DNA of 49,505 nucleotides, taken from positions 947-50,451 of the forward strand of contig NZ_BMMS01000017.1 of NCBI RefSeq assembly GCF_014646055.1, in the 5' to 3' direction. Position 1 is the stretch's first letter. Every line of letters starts with the position of its first letter. The DNA comes from Wenjunlia tyrosinilytica (GTDB taxonomy: Bacteria > Actinomycetota > Actinomycetes > Streptomycetales > Streptomycetaceae). A program made the position numbers and the translations under genes. The notes beneath the pieces were generated by a model. It searched no databases. It worked only from the letters and a program-made list of their open reading frames with translations, and was not told where the DNA came from. Of the stretch, positions 1 through 9,749 are shown piece by piece.

Positions 1-3000
1 GGTGTCCTCGTCGGTCGTCGCAGTCGGCGAGTTGAAGGTGCGGACGACGGTCTCGTACTGGTCGGTCGGCAGGATGGGCAGCCGTGCCACCGGCTCACCG
101 GCAAGGTCCACCATGGACTGCAGGAGTTCGAGATAGCAGCGCACCATCCGCTCGGCGGTGGTGCGGTCGAACAGCGCGGTGGCGTACTCCAGCGATCCTC
201 CGACCGTGTCGCCGCTCTCCCGCAGCGACAGCATCAGGTCAACCCGGGAGGTCCCGTACGACGCGGTCGGCATGAGGCCGGTGCTCAGTCCGGTCAGCTC
301 AGGAACCGGGCCGAGGTCCGGCAGCCAGGCGAACAGCACCTGGGTGAGCGGGTCGTGTGCGGGGCTGCGTACCGGGTTGGCCAGGTCGACGATCTCTTCG
401 AAATGGACGTCCTGGTTCGCCATCGCGTCGAGCACCCGCCGGGTCACCCGGCGCAGCAGGTCACCGACGTCCGGCTGGCCGGTGAGGTCGACTCGGATCG
501 GAAGGGTGTTGACGAAGAAGCCGATCAGGGCCTCGGCCTCCGGGCGACGCCGGGACGCGGACGGGATGCCGATCACCAGGTCCTCGTCGCCGCTGAGTCG
601 GGACAGCAGCGCCGCCCAGCTCGACAGGAGCGTCATGAACAGCGTCGTGTCGTGCTGACGGGCCAGCTCCCTGAGCCGTCGCACCAGCTCGGGCGGTACG
701 TCGATCGGGACGGCGTCGCCGGCCCGGTCCTGGTGCGCCGGGCGGGGCCGGTCCAGCGGGAGCCGGAGCGCGGCCGGTGCCCCGGTCAGCAACTCCCGCC
801 AGTAGGACCGCTGCTTCTCCCGCTGCTCGGTGGACACCAGTCCGGCCTGCCAGGCGGCGTAGTCGCGGTACTGCATGGTGAGTTCCGGCAGCTCGGGGTC
901 CCGGCCGCGGACCAGGGCGTCGTAGAGCGCGGCAAGCTCTCGGAGGAAGATGTGCACGGACCAGCCGTCGGAGACGATGTGATGCATGGTGATCAGCAGC
1001 GTGTGCCGGTCGTCGCCCTCGACGATCAGTCGGCCGCGAACCAGCGGGCCGACCGTGAGGTCGAACGGCTTGCGGGCCTCCTCCTCGGCCAGCCGGGCCA
1101 GATCGGTATCGTCGGAGGCCTGCTGTTCGAGCAGGTCGAACCGGACTCGGGCGGCGGGAATGACGCGCTGGACCGGCTGCCCGGCCTCGACCGCGAAGAC
1201 GGCGCGCAGCGCGTCGTGCCGGGCGACAATGGTGTCCAGCGCCGTCCGCAGGGCCTCACGGTCCAGCCGTCCGCCGAGCCGCAGGCCGGTGGGCATGTGG
1301 TACGCCTCGCTGCCGCCGGGCAGCTGGGCGATGAACCACATACGGGTCTGGGTCAGCGGCACCACGGCCTCGTCGTCGCGGGCCGGTGCGTCGTCCGGGC
1401 CGGTGGCCGCCGCGGCGGTCACCTCGGTCGCGAAGGCGGCCAGCACCGGCCGGGCGAACAGCGCGGCGACCGCCACGTCCACGCCTGGAGCCTGCCGCAG
1501 CCGGGACATGACCTGGGTGGCCAGCAGGGAGTGGCCGCCTAGGTCGAAGAAGTTGTCGTACCGGCTGACCCGATCGACGCCGAGCAGGTCGGCCCAGATG
1601 TCGGCCAGCCGCTGCTCCACGTCTCCTTGCGGGGCCGAGTAGTCGCGGGTGACCAGGGCGTCGTCGGTCGGGGCCGGCAGCGATCGCCGGGCGATCTTGC
1701 CGGTCGGGGTGAGCGGCAGGCGGTCCAGCCGGACGAACGCGGTCGGCACCATGTATGGCGGCAGCGTCCGCGCCAGGTGCTCACGCAGATCCGCCGCATC
1801 GGAGGGTGCGCCGGTCGTGGCGGGGACGTAGTAGGCCACCAGCCGTTCGGCGCCGGGGGTGTCCTGACGGGCGAGGACGACGGCCTGGCCGACTGCCGGA
1901 TGCTCGCGGAGTCCGGCCTCGATCTCCCCGAGCTCGACCCGGAAGCCGCGCACCTTCACCTGGAAGTCATTGCGCCCGAGGAACTCGATCGTGCCGTCCG
2001 GCAGCCACCGGCCCAGATCCCCGGTGCGGTACATCCGTTCACCAGGCCGCTCTGCGTACGGATTCGGCAGGAACCGTTGCGCGGTCAGCCCTGCCCGGTT
2101 GAGGTAGCCGTGCGCCAGGCCGTCACCGCCGAGGTGGAGCTCGCCGGTGACGCCGATCGGGACCGGACGGCCCCGCCCGTCCAGCAGGTAGCTCTGGGTG
2201 TTGGGCACGGGGCGGCCGATCGGGATGCTGCGCCGCCCGTCGGGCGGTTCCGGGATCTCGTACGAGGCGGCGAACGTGCTCTCCGTGGGCCCGTACCCAT
2301 TGACGAGGTGCCGCGGCGGGTTCGACCGCAGCACCCGGGCGACCACCTCGGGGGTGAGCACGTCGCCGCCGACGACCAGGTGCCGCAACGCGCCGAAGTG
2401 CTCCGCGAGCCGGTCGGCGTACTCGTTGAACAGACCTGCGGTCAGCCACAGCAGATTGACGCCGTGCCGGGTGAGCGCCGCGCCGAAGCGACGCGGGTCG
2501 AGCACCTCGTCCCGGCCGATCACAGCGACCTGCCCGCCGCACAGCAGCGGTCCCCACAGTTCGAGGGTCGCCACGTCGAAGCTGGGGCTTGACGCGAACG
2601 CCGAGCAGGTGTCGGCGTCCATCGGTACCAGACCCCCGCTGACGACGAGCCGGACGATCGCGCGGTGCGGCAGCAGCACACCCTTGGGTGTCCCGGTGGA
2701 CCCGGAGGTGTAGAGCACGTACGCCGCCGACTCGCTGCCGGGGCGCGGCGCGGTGGCCACCCGGGCGTGGCCGACGCGGTCGCGGTCGGCGTCGATCCGG
2801 CTGACTCCGGCGTACGACGGCAGGGTCGTCCCGCTGTCGCTCACCACGTACCGGGAGCCGCTGTCGCTGAGCAGGAATGCCAGCCGGTCGGCAGGGAGGT
2901 CCGGGTCCAGCGGGACACACGCCGCCCCGGCCTTGAGGACGGCGAGCTCAGCGGCGATCAGCTCGAGGGAGCGGTGCAGCGCCACGCCGACGTTGTCCCC

Positions 3001-6000
3001 GGCCCGCAGGCCACCGGTGGCAAGCAGCCCGGCCAGGTGTTCCGCCCACTCGTCCAGCTCCGCGTAGGTGATGGCGCGCTCACCGTGGACCGCGGCCACC
3101 CGGTCCGGCGTCCGCCGGGCCTGCGCCTCGAACAGCTCGTGCAGGCACAGGTCCCGGGGGAAGTCCAGCCTGTCGCCGGAGAAGTTGCCGGTCAGCTCCC
3201 GGTGTTCGGCGCCGCTGATCAGGTCGAAGCTCGAGATCGGATCGCCGGGCCGGTCGGCCAGGCTGCGCAGCAGGACCAGGAAGTGCTCCCGGAGCCGCAC
3301 CACGTCGGCGGCGTCGAACGCGCTGGTGGCGTACTCGAACAGGCCGGTCAGGCCGGCCCCGGACTCGGAGACGATCAGCGACAGGTCGAACTTGGCCGTG
3401 CCCTCGACGGCGGCGTCGATGCGCCCCTCCAGGGTCACATGCGCGTCGAGGCCGGGCAGCAGGTCCGAGTCGGCGTCCGGGGTCAGCTGCGCGCTCTCGA
3501 AGATGAAGGCGGCCTGCACCAGCGGGTTCAGGTCGGTGCCGCCGGCCGCCCCGGCCGCGACCACCACGTCGGCGAACGGCACCTCGTGGCTGAAAGCGGC
3601 CGCCGTCTCGGCGGCGAGCCTGCCGAGCAGCTCGGTCGCGGCCGGGTCGCCGGACAGGTCGCAGCGCAGCACGACGGTGTTGGAGAAGAAGCCCATCATC
3701 TGCTGCAGCTCGGCCCGGTCCCGGCCGCTGGTGATCGTGCCGACGGCGAAGTCGTCCTGACCGGTGTGCCGCTGCAGCAGGGCGACCCAGGCCGCGAGCA
3801 GGACGGTGTACAGCGTGCAGCCGCAGGCCCTGGCCAAGGCGCGCAGGGCGTCGGCGAGCTCGGTCGGCAGCTCGAAGGATTCGGTGGCGCCGCGGCGGTT
3901 CGGCGCCGCGACCGGCCGCGGCCCGCTCCGCAGCGGCAGCGGCTCGAGCTGGTCGAGGTGCGCGGCCCACCAGTCCAGCGTCCGCCGGTACGCCGGGGTG
4001 TCGCGCCGAGTCCGCTGCCAGCGCGCGAAGTCGGTGTACTGCAGGGCCGGGACCGGCCGGTTGAGGGGCTCGCCGCGGACGGCCGCGCGGTAGTCCTCGA
4101 CCAGTTCGGTGAGCAGCAGGCCGATCGACCAGCCGTCGGTGATGATGTGGTGCTGGGTCAGGGAGAGGATGTGGTCGTGGTCCGACCGGGTGATCAGGAC
4201 CGCGCGCAGCGGCGGACCGGCGCCCAGGTCGAACGCCGTCCGCTGCTGGTCCGCGACGACGGTGTCCGTGACGTCGGCGGCGTCCGGTCGGCCGCGCAGG
4301 TCGAGGTGGCCCAGCTCGACGTCCGCGTCCGGGGACACCAGGGCGCGCGGCATCCCGTCCCGGTCGGTGAACCGGGTTCGCAGGACGGCGTGGCGGGCGA
4401 CGATGCCGCGGAGGCAGGAGGCCAGTACGTCCCGGTCCAGTGGCCCGGTCCAGCGCAGCCGGAAATGCACGTTGTAGAGCGCGCTCGCGCCGTGGGACCG
4501 CTCGATCAGCCACAGGCCGGCCTGGCCGAGGGACAGCGGACTGGTGTCGTCGGCCCGGTCGCCGCCGGCCGGGCGGATCGGCGCTTCCGCCGCGCTGCGG
4601 CCCAGCGTCGCGGCCAGCTCGGCCTCGTGCCGGTCGATCGCCGACCGCAGCTCGCCGGTCAGCGCGCCGGGCGGCGCGTCGACCACGAGCCGGTTGTCGC
4701 CCAGCGCGAACCGGACACCCGCCTTCTCGGCAGTGGAGATCAGCTCGCTGACGTTCCATGCGGTGTCGAGGTACGCCGCCACCGCCGCCGGTGTCGGGTG
4801 GTCGTACAGCAGGGTGGGCGGCAGGGTGAGCCCGGTGACCGCGGCCAGCCGGTGGTGCAGCCGTATCGCCTGCAGGGAGTCGAGTCCGAGCTCACGCAGC
4901 GGACGGTCGGGCGGCACGCTGTCGGCGGGCGACCGGCCGAGTACGGCAGCCGCCTCGCCGGCGACCACGTCCCGCAGCAGGGGACCGCGGGCCGCGCCGG
5001 GCGTCTGCTCGAGCCGCGGTCGCAGGGGCGAGTCGGGGTCGCTGTCGGCCGGGGCAGCCGCCGGCCAGCGCAGCACGGCCTTGAGCTCGCCGTTGCGCAG
5101 CAGGTCGCGGGTGTGCCGTCGGCGCAGCTTTCCGCTCGAGGTCTTGGGCAGCGCGCCCGGCCGGATCAGGGCGACCTCACGGGTGCTCAGCTCGTGTGCG
5201 TCCCAGATGGACTCGGCCAGGTCCTCGGCGACCTTGGTGAGGTCGCCGCGCAGGTGGCCGCCCTTCACCTCGGCGACGATGCCGAGCTGTTCTCCGATGT
5301 CGTCGGCGAGGGCGACGGCGATGCTGTTGCCGGACCGGATCGCCGGATGCTCCTCGACCGTCGCCTCGAGATCCTGCGGGTAGTGGTTCCGGCCGGCCAC
5401 GATGATGAGATCCTTCAGCCGGCCGGTGACGTACAGCTCGCCGTCGCGCAGAAAGCCCAGATCACCGGTACGCAGGAAGTCGTGGCCGACTCGGGACGGC
5501 AGCTTCGCTCCGAAGGCTGCGGCCGTCGCCTCCGGGTTGTTCCAGTAGCCCTGGGTGATACTCTCCCCGGCCAGCCAGATCTCGCCCACCTCGTCGGGGC
5601 CGCACTCGCGGAGCGTCTCCGGGTCGGCGATGGCCACGGTGAACCCGAGCGACGGGCGGCCGCAGCTCACCACGGTCCGGCCGGCCGACCCGGTCGCGGC
5701 GGCGACCACGCTGTTCTGTTCGAGCGCGGCCGGGTCGACCGCAATCCCCGGCTCGGCGCCCAGGGGGCCGTTCGAGACGGAGAGGGTCGCCTCGGCCAGG
5801 CCGTACGAAGGATAGAACGACGATCGGCGGAACCCTGCCGGGGCGAACTGGCGGCTGAAGCTCTCCAGTGTCGCCGGCCGGATCGGCTCGGCCGCGTTGA
5901 CGACCGTTTCCAAGGTGGACAGGTCGAGTCCGGTCAGATCGTCGGCGGTCGCCCGGCCGCAGCACAGCTCGTACGCGAAGTTCGGCCCGTGCACCAGCGT

Positions 6001-6780
6001 GGCCCGGTACCGGGAGATCGCCCGCAGCCAGCGCGTCGGGTCGCGGATGAAGGCCGCCGGTGGCATCAGGGCCGCGAACAGCCCCTGCCAGAGCGGCATG
6101 AGCAGCGCGCCGATCAGGCCCATGTCGTGGTGGATCGGCAGCCAGCTGACGATGCGGGTGCCCGGGTTGACGCGCGACGACCGGGCCATCATCGCGATGT
6201 TCACGGCCAGGTTCCGGTGGTTGACGACGACACCCCGCGGCGTGCTCGTCGAACCGGACGTGTACTGCAGGAAGGCGACACCGCCGGGCTCGGGCGCGGC
6301 GGGAGTCCACTCGTCGGCGCCGGTCCGCAGATCCGGCACGGTCGACCAGCGGATGCCCATGAACGATTCGCCGGGCCGCACCCCGAACCGGCCGACCGTG
6401 TCGGCGTCAGCGAGCACGAGGGCCGCGCCCGAGTCCTCGACGATCCCAGCCAGCCGGTCGACGTGCCGAGTGGATCCGGGCGCGGGTACCGGAACCGCGA
6501 TGATCCCGGCGTAGAGGCAGCCCAGGAAGGCCGCCACGAAGTCCGGGCTCGACGAGCAGCACAGCAGCGCACGGTCGCCGGGTCCGGCCAGTTCACGCAG
6601 TCCCGCGGCGACCTGGCACGCGGCCCGGTCGATCTCGGCGTAGGTCAGCCGCGCCTGCTCGTGCTCGCCGTCCGGCAGGAACGCCAGGGCGACGTGTTCG
6701 GGCCGGTGCGCGGCCCACCACCGCACCGCGTCGACCAGTGCCGGAAAGTCCGGATAGAACAGCTCACGAGTCGGCGTCAC
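1..6780 (-). CDS. Lipopeptide-type NRPS, FAAL-ACP-C-A-PCP-C (3' end outside window)
   Basis: Multidomain synthetase that should activate a fatty acid as acyl-AMP, load it on a carrier domain and condense it with an amino acid. Start is GTG at 6780 behind a GGAGAG-like site; the frame stays open for 2260 codons to base 1, so the rest lies beyond the edge. Domains read directly: fatty-acyl-AMP ligase about residues 1-570 (YTSGSTSTPRG near 172, SWLPIHHDMGLIG, SYGLAEATL); carrier with Ser in LGLDSLQ near 634; condensation domain with HHIITDGWS near 876; adenylation domain with YTSGSTGTPKG near 1356, GYGPTES and YRTGDLG; carrier with GGHSLL near 1749; second condensation domain with HHIVSDGWS near 1932, followed by the start of another module. 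No epimerase follows the adenylation domain. By alignment to GrsA I read its binding-pocket code as D-V-L-W-V-G-G-F-A; I cannot assign a substrate. Family assignment is very secure. Confidence 0.95.
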   Translation of the reverse strand, partial: MTPTRELFYPDFPALVDAVRWWAAHRPEHVALAFLPDGEHEQARLTYAEIDRAACQVAAGLRELAGPGDRALLCCSSSPDFVAAFLGCLYAGIIAVPVPAPGSTRHVDRLAGIVEDSGAALVLADADTVGRFGVRPGESFMGIRWSTVPDLRTGADEWTPAAPEPGGVAFLQYTSGSTSTPRGVVVNHRNLAVNIAMMARSSRVNPGTRIVSWLPIHHDMGLIGALLMPLWQGLFAALMPPAAFIRDPTRWLRAISRYRATLVHGPNFAYELCCGRATADDLTGLDLSTLETVVNAAEPIRPATLESFSRQFAPAGFRRSSFYPSYGLAEATLSVSNGPLGAEPGIAVDPAALEQNSVVAAATGSAGRTVVSCGRPSLGFTVAIADPETLRECGPDEVGEIWLAGESITQGYWNNPEATAAAFGAKLPSRVGHDFLRTGDLGFLRDGELYVTGRLKDLIIVAGRNHYPQDLEATVEEHPAIRSGNSIAVALADDIGEQLGIVAEVKGGHLRGDLTKVAEDLAESIWDAHELSTREVALIRPGALPKTSSGKLRRRHTRDLLRNGELKAVLRWPAAAPADSDPDSPLRPRLEQTPGAARGPLLRDVVAGEAAAVLGRSPADSVPPDRPLRELGLDSLQAIRLHHRLAAVTGLTLPPTLLYDHPTPAAVAAYLDTAWNVSELISTAEKAGVRFALGDNRLVVDAPPGALTGELRSAIDRHEAELAATLGRSAAEAPIRPAGGDRADDTSPLSLGQAGLWLIERSHGASALYNVHFRLRWTGPLDRDVLASCLRGIVARHAVLRTRFTDRDGMPRALVSPDADVELGHLDLRGRPDAADVTDTVVADQQRTAFDLGAGPPLRAVLITRSDHDHILSLTQHHIITDGWSIGLLLTELVEDYRAAVRGEPLNRPVPALQYTDFARWQRTRRDTPAYRRTLDWWAAHLDQLEPLPLRSGPRPVAAPNRRGATESFELPTELADALRALARACGCTLYTVLLAAWVALLQRHTGQDDFAVGTITSGRDRAELQQMMGFFSNTVVLRCDLSGDPAATELLGRLAAETAAAFSHEVPFADVVVAAGAAGGTDLNPLVQAAFIFESAQLTPDADSDLLPGLDAHVTLEGRIDAAVEGTAKFDLSLIVSESGAGLTGLFEYATSAFDAADVVRLREHFLVLLRSLADRPGDPISSFDLISGAEHRELTGNFSGDRLDFPRDLCLHELFEAQARRTPDRVAAVHGERAITYAELDEWAEHLAGLLATGGLRAGDNVGVALHRSLELIAAELAVLKAGAACVPLDPDLPADRLAFLLSDSGSRYVVSDSGTTLPSYAGVSRIDADRDRVGHARVATAPRPGSESAAYVLYTSGSTGTPKGVLLPHRAIVRLVVSGGLVPMDADTCSAFASSPSFDVATLELWGPLLCGGQVAVIGRDEVLDPRRFGAALTRHGVNLLWLTAGLFNEYADRLAEHFGALRHLVVGGDVLTPEVVARVLRSNPPRHLVNGYGPTESTFAASYEIPEPPDGRRSIPIGRPVPNTQSYLLDGRGRPVPIGVTGELHLGGDGLAHGYLNRAGLTAQRFLPNPYAERPGERMYRTGDLGRWLPDGTIEFLGRNDFQVKVRGFRVELGEIEAGLREHPAVGQAVVLARQDTPGAERLVAYYVPATTGAPSDAADLREHLARTLPPYMVPTAFVRLDRLPLTPTGKIARRSLPAPTDDALVTRDYSAPQGDVEQRLADIWADLLGVDRVSRYDNFFDLGGHSLLATQVMSRLRQAPGVDVAVAALFARPVLAAFATEVTAAAATGPDDAPARDDEAVVPLTQTRMWFIAQLPGGSEAYHMPTGLRLGGRLDREALRTALDTIVARHDALRAVFAVEAGQPVQRVIPAARVRFDLLEQQASDDTDLARLAEEEARKPFDLTVGPLVRGRLIVEGDDRHTLLITMHHIVSDGWSVHIFLRELAALYDALVRGRDPELPELTMQYRDYAAWQAGLVSTEQREKQRSYWRELLTGAPAALRLPLDRPRPAHQDRAGDAVPIDVPPELVRRLRELARQHDTTLFMTLLSSWAALLSRLSGDEDLVIGIPSASRRRPEAEALIGFFVNTLPIRVDLTGQPDVGDLLRRVTRRVLDAMANQDVHFEEIVDLANPVRSPAHDPLTQVLFAWLPDLGPVPELTGLSTGLMPTASYGTSRVDLMLSLRESGDTVGGSLEYATALFDRTTAERMVRCYLELLQSMVDLAGEPVARLPILPTDQYETVVRTFNSPTATTDEDT

Positions 6781-7592
6781 AGTGGCTCTCCCTCTCCTGT
6801 GTGCGATTCCAGATATGCGTTTCCGGACGCAGGACCACACCCGGCGCGGCGCCCTGAAATGATTGGATTCACCTTGGGCGCGCAACCCGCAATGGAAAAA
6901 CCCTGCACCGGAATTCAGTTGGACGGTTCCTTCCGGTACCGCCGTCCCGCCGATGCAGGTCGATACATCGTGATCTGCGCCCAGGGCCGATGTATAGGTG
7001 GCCGGGCATTTCGCTCAGCACGCATTCAGCGCACGTTCAGAGCCGTGCGACCCGGCGGAACCGGTCGGCCGCGACACTGGAATCCGGGTGGCCGGGCGCT
7101 GCCCGGTCGGCGGGGTCGCGCCGGACCCGAAGCGGAACATCCGCGCCCCACTTACCGATCGCGGCGGACGAACGCCCGCGCCGGCACCGCGCACATCCCG
7201 ACCGTGAGCACCGCGGTGATGCAGTATTGGCTGCCGTGACCCGGCTCGGCGAGCCGCGGGCAGCCGGCGGACAAGTGGCCGAGCCCTGGACAGGTCACCT
7301 CGTGAAGGCGGGGGCCAAAGGACGACCGAGCGGTGTGATGCGATCAGGTCGTCGATACGGCGGTCGATCCTCCACCGGGACCAGGTGGGGATTGCACACC
7401 GGGGTCGGGCCGTTGAGCGGGCGGAAATTCGCCAAGACCTCCACACGGCGGTGCGGGTCCTCGGCAATGGAAGTGAGGGGACTGCCTCCGGGACAGGACG
7501 GGCCCGATAGTTGGGCGTCGGGTCGGCGCCCGCCCGGCACCGGTGATTTCATTGAGCTGAACCAATCCGGTGTGATCCGCGTGACTGCAGGC
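6781..7592. other. 812-bp non-coding stretch between NRPS and IclR genes
   Basis: No convincing gene: the frames here have low third-position GC and no recognisable motif. The part next to the NRPS start (6800-7000) is less GC-rich than its surroundings and holds the inverted repeat listed separately, so it probably contains the NRPS promoter. The remainder (7000-7592) shows nothing recognisable. Confidence 0.5.
6963..6995. promoter_or_regulatory. 8-bp inverted repeat upstream of NRPS, candidate operator
   Basis: ATACATCG at 6963-6970 and CGATGTAT at 6988-6995 are perfect inverted arms separated by 17 bases, about 180 bp upstream of the NRPS start. The spacing would suit a dimeric regulator binding two turns apart. 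Binding is inference only. Confidence 0.35.
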
Positions 7593-8423
7593 ATGAACAG
7601 CCACCCCGAACACCACCGCAGCCCTCAGAAGTCCTCCCGCGTGCGCGGACGCCGCCCGCCCCGCGGAGAACCCGTGCTGGAACGGGCCTTTCGCCTGCTC
7701 GCCTGCTTCGAGCCCCAGACCCCGGTACGGTCCCTGACCGCCCTGGCGGCACATGCGCGCCTGCCCAAGGCCACCGCGCTGCGCCTGGCCCGCCAACTGG
7801 TGGAGCAAGGCGCCTTGGAGCGCACGGATGCCGGCCACTACACCATCGGCTTACGCCTGCTGGAACTCGCATCCCTCGCCCCGCGCGGCCACGGCCTGCG
7901 CGACACCGCCCTGCCCTACCTGGAAGACCTCCATCACGCCACCCGCCAGCATGTGCAGCTGGTGGTGCGCGAAGGCTTGGACGGTGTGCTGGTCGAGCGG
8001 CTGTCCGCACGCGACGCACAGCCCATCATGTACCGCGTCGGCGGTCGGATACCGCTCAACGCCACCGCGCCCGGGCTGGTCCTGCTGGCCTTCGCCCCCA
8101 CCAGCGTGCAAGAGGAGTACCTCGCCGGCAGCAGGCCGACCGAGGAGGACGAGAACGACCGGCACCCCACCGGCGAGGCGCTGAGAGCCGAGCTTGCCGC
8201 CGTGCGCCGCGACCGGTTCGCGGTGTACTCCCGCCGCCAATGGGACATACCCATGACCGGGGTGTCCGCCCCCGTCCTGGACCGGCATGACACCATCGCC
8301 GCCGTCTCGGTCGTCACCCCGTCCCAGCAGATCCCGCCGACGGGCCACATCCCCGCCGTGGTGGCCGTGGCCCGCGCCATCACCCGCGCCCTGGCCCAAA
8401 CCGCGCCCGCCCTCTCGCAGTAG
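7593..8423 (+). CDS. IclR-family transcriptional regulator
   Basis: A 276-residue DNA-binding regulator. An N-terminal winged helix-turn-helix is visible around residues 35-85 (RSLTALAAHARLPKATALRL and the following LVEQGALER wing). It is followed by an IclR effector domain with the typical segments around YRVGGRIPLNATAPGLVLLA and YSRRQWDIPMTGVSAPV. Length is normal for IclR. ATG 7593 is preferred because it is the first good start before the basic N-terminus; in-frame GTGs at 7572 and 7581 are alternatives and no strong ribosome site decides. It converges with the oxidoreductase gene, ending 50 bp from it, and lies divergent to the NRPS. It could regulate the NRPS, but nothing in the sequence proves this. 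The ligand is unknown. Confidence 0.88.
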   Translation: MNSHPEHHRSPQKSSRVRGRRPPRGEPVLERAFRLLACFEPQTPVRSLTALAAHARLPKATALRLARQLVEQGALERTDAGHYTIGLRLLELASLAPRGHGLRDTALPYLEDLHHATRQHVQLVVREGLDGVLVERLSARDAQPIMYRVGGRIPLNATAPGLVLLAFAPTSVQEEYLAGSRPTEEDENDRHPTGEALRAELAAVRRDRFAVYSRRQWDIPMTGVSAPVLDRHDTIAAVSVVTPSQQIPPTGHIPAVVAVARAITRALAQTAPALSQ

Positions 8424-8473
8424 CCGCAGACCTGTGAACGGGTCCTGCCCAGATGGCTGTGCGCCGACCGTGC

Positions 8474-9463
8474 TCACGGAACGGTGACCACGGCCTTGCC
8501 GCGAGCGTGGCCCTGCTCCACATGGCGCACGCCCTCGGCCGTGTCGGCGAGGGGGTAGATCCGGTCGACCACCGGGGTGAGCTTGCCGGCCTCGATGAGC
8601 GCGGTGACGGCGAGCAGGTCCTCGTGGGTCGGTCCGGCCGGGGCCGCCGGGTGGATCAGGCGCAGCCGCTGCCGGACGCACGTGTTGAACGCGATCAGTT
8701 GCAGCATGGAGCCCACCGCGCCGAACGCGTGGCCGGGCGAGCCGCCGCCGTTGGCCACCAGGGTCCCTGTCGAGGTGAGCGCCTTGCGCAGTCGGCTCAG
8801 CGGGCGGTTGCCCACGTTGTCCAGGATCACGTCGTAGTGCACGCGTCCGTCCGTGAAGTCCTCCCGGGTGTAGTCGACGACGTGCGCGGCACCGAGTGAG
8901 CGCACCAGTTCGACGTTGCGGGTGCTGCACACCCCGGTGACCTCCGCGCCCAGGGCCGCGGCGATCTGCACGGCAAACGTGCCCACGCCGCCTGCGGACC
9001 CGTTGACCAGCACCCGCTGCCCGGGCCGCACCCGGCCCACGGTCCGGATGCCACGCAGAGCGGTCACCGCCCCCATCGGCACGGCTGCGGCCTCCTCGAA
9101 GGTCAGGCTCGCGGGCTTGGGCACCAGCAGATCCGTCGTGGTGCGCGCGTACTCGGCGAAGGAGCCCGGGCAGAAGCCCATCACCTCGTCGCCCGGCTCG
9201 AACCCGCGCACGTCGGCGCCGACCGCCGCCACACGTCCGGCGGCGTCGATCCCGGCCACCCGGGACTTCGGCCGGGTCAGTCCCACAGCTCCCATCAGCC
9301 GCGCCACCAAGGGGTCGCCGCGCATCATGTGCCAGTCGTACGGGTTGAGCGCGGCGGCGTGCACCCGCACCAGCACCTGGTTCGCCCCGACCCCGGGCCG
9401 GTCGGTGTCCGCCAACTGCAGGATGTCCGGCGGGCCGAACCGCTCCTGAACGATCGCCTTCAT
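8474..9463 (-). CDS. NAD(P)-dependent medium-chain reductase (quinone reductase/zeta-crystallin type)
   Basis: A 329-residue cytoplasmic oxidoreductase. The N-terminal GroES-like fold is visible (VRVHAAALNPYDWHMMRGD). The Rossmann nucleotide site AGGVGTFAVQ lies at residues 157-166. The catalytic zinc ligands of true alcohol dehydrogenases are absent, which fits quinone- or enoyl-reductase members. ATG 9463 follows GGGGGGA with good spacing; an in-frame ATG five codons upstream has no better site. It is the downstream partner of the TetR gene on the same strand. Its upstream region holds two perfect palindromic operators, so expression is probably TetR-controlled and induced by a small electrophile or quinone-like ligand. 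The substrate cannot be read from sequence. Confidence 0.88.
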   Translation of the reverse strand: MKAIVQERFGPPDILQLADTDRPGVGANQVLVRVHAAALNPYDWHMMRGDPLVARLMGAVGLTRPKSRVAGIDAAGRVAAVGADVRGFEPGDEVMGFCPGSFAEYARTTTDLLVPKPASLTFEEAAAVPMGAVTALRGIRTVGRVRPGQRVLVNGSAGGVGTFAVQIAAALGAEVTGVCSTRNVELVRSLGAAHVVDYTREDFTDGRVHYDVILDNVGNRPLSRLRKALTSTGTLVANGGGSPGHAFGAVGSMLQLIAFNTCVRQRLRLIHPAAPAGPTHEDLLAVTALIEAGKLTPVVDRIYPLADTAEGVRHVEQGHARGKAVVTVP

Positions 9464-9549
9464 CGGGTCCCCCCCCATCACCTCGTGATCGACGCTGTCG
9501 CCGTGTTCGCCGAGTACTGCACCGGCCGACCGGTGGCGAGCACTGGAGA

Positions 9550-9590
9550 TGTACGGCGTACACCTCCGGAGAGTAGGTGTACGGCGTACA
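9550..9590. promoter_or_regulatory. Tandem palindromic operators (two TGTACGGCGTACA sites)
   Basis: Two identical 13-bp perfect palindromes lie at 9550-9562 and 9578-9590, 28 bp centre to centre. The second extends to a 17-bp perfect palindrome (GGTGTACGGCGTACACC). They sit 87-127 bp upstream of the reductase start and just downstream of the TetR gene, as expected for TetR-dimer operators. A smaller palindrome CTCCGGAG (9564-9571) lies between them. The sites are seen directly; the binding protein is inferred. Confidence 0.8.
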
Positions 9591-9749
9591 CCCGTCAAGG
9601 GGTGAGGAGGCCGGGTTCGAGGCGCGCCGTGCGCAAGCGGGAATCGACGCCGCAGACCACGCAGGGTGCCGTGCGCCCTTGCGGGAGGAGCGCGGAAGTC
9701 GACGGCTGAAGGCCTCGGGGATGTGCTGCCGGGACCCTTCACCGGTGGG

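Noticed and set aside
2665-7239. A 1524-codon open frame on the plus strand
   Set aside because: It is antisense to clear NRPS domains, has no recognisable domain and arises from the high GC content.
6990-7592. 200-residue N-terminal extension of the IclR frame
   Set aside because: IclR proteins are about 250-280 residues and the extension has no motif or ribosome site.
7295-7594. Small minus-strand frame upstream of IclR
   Set aside because: Low GC at third positions, no ribosome site and no motif.
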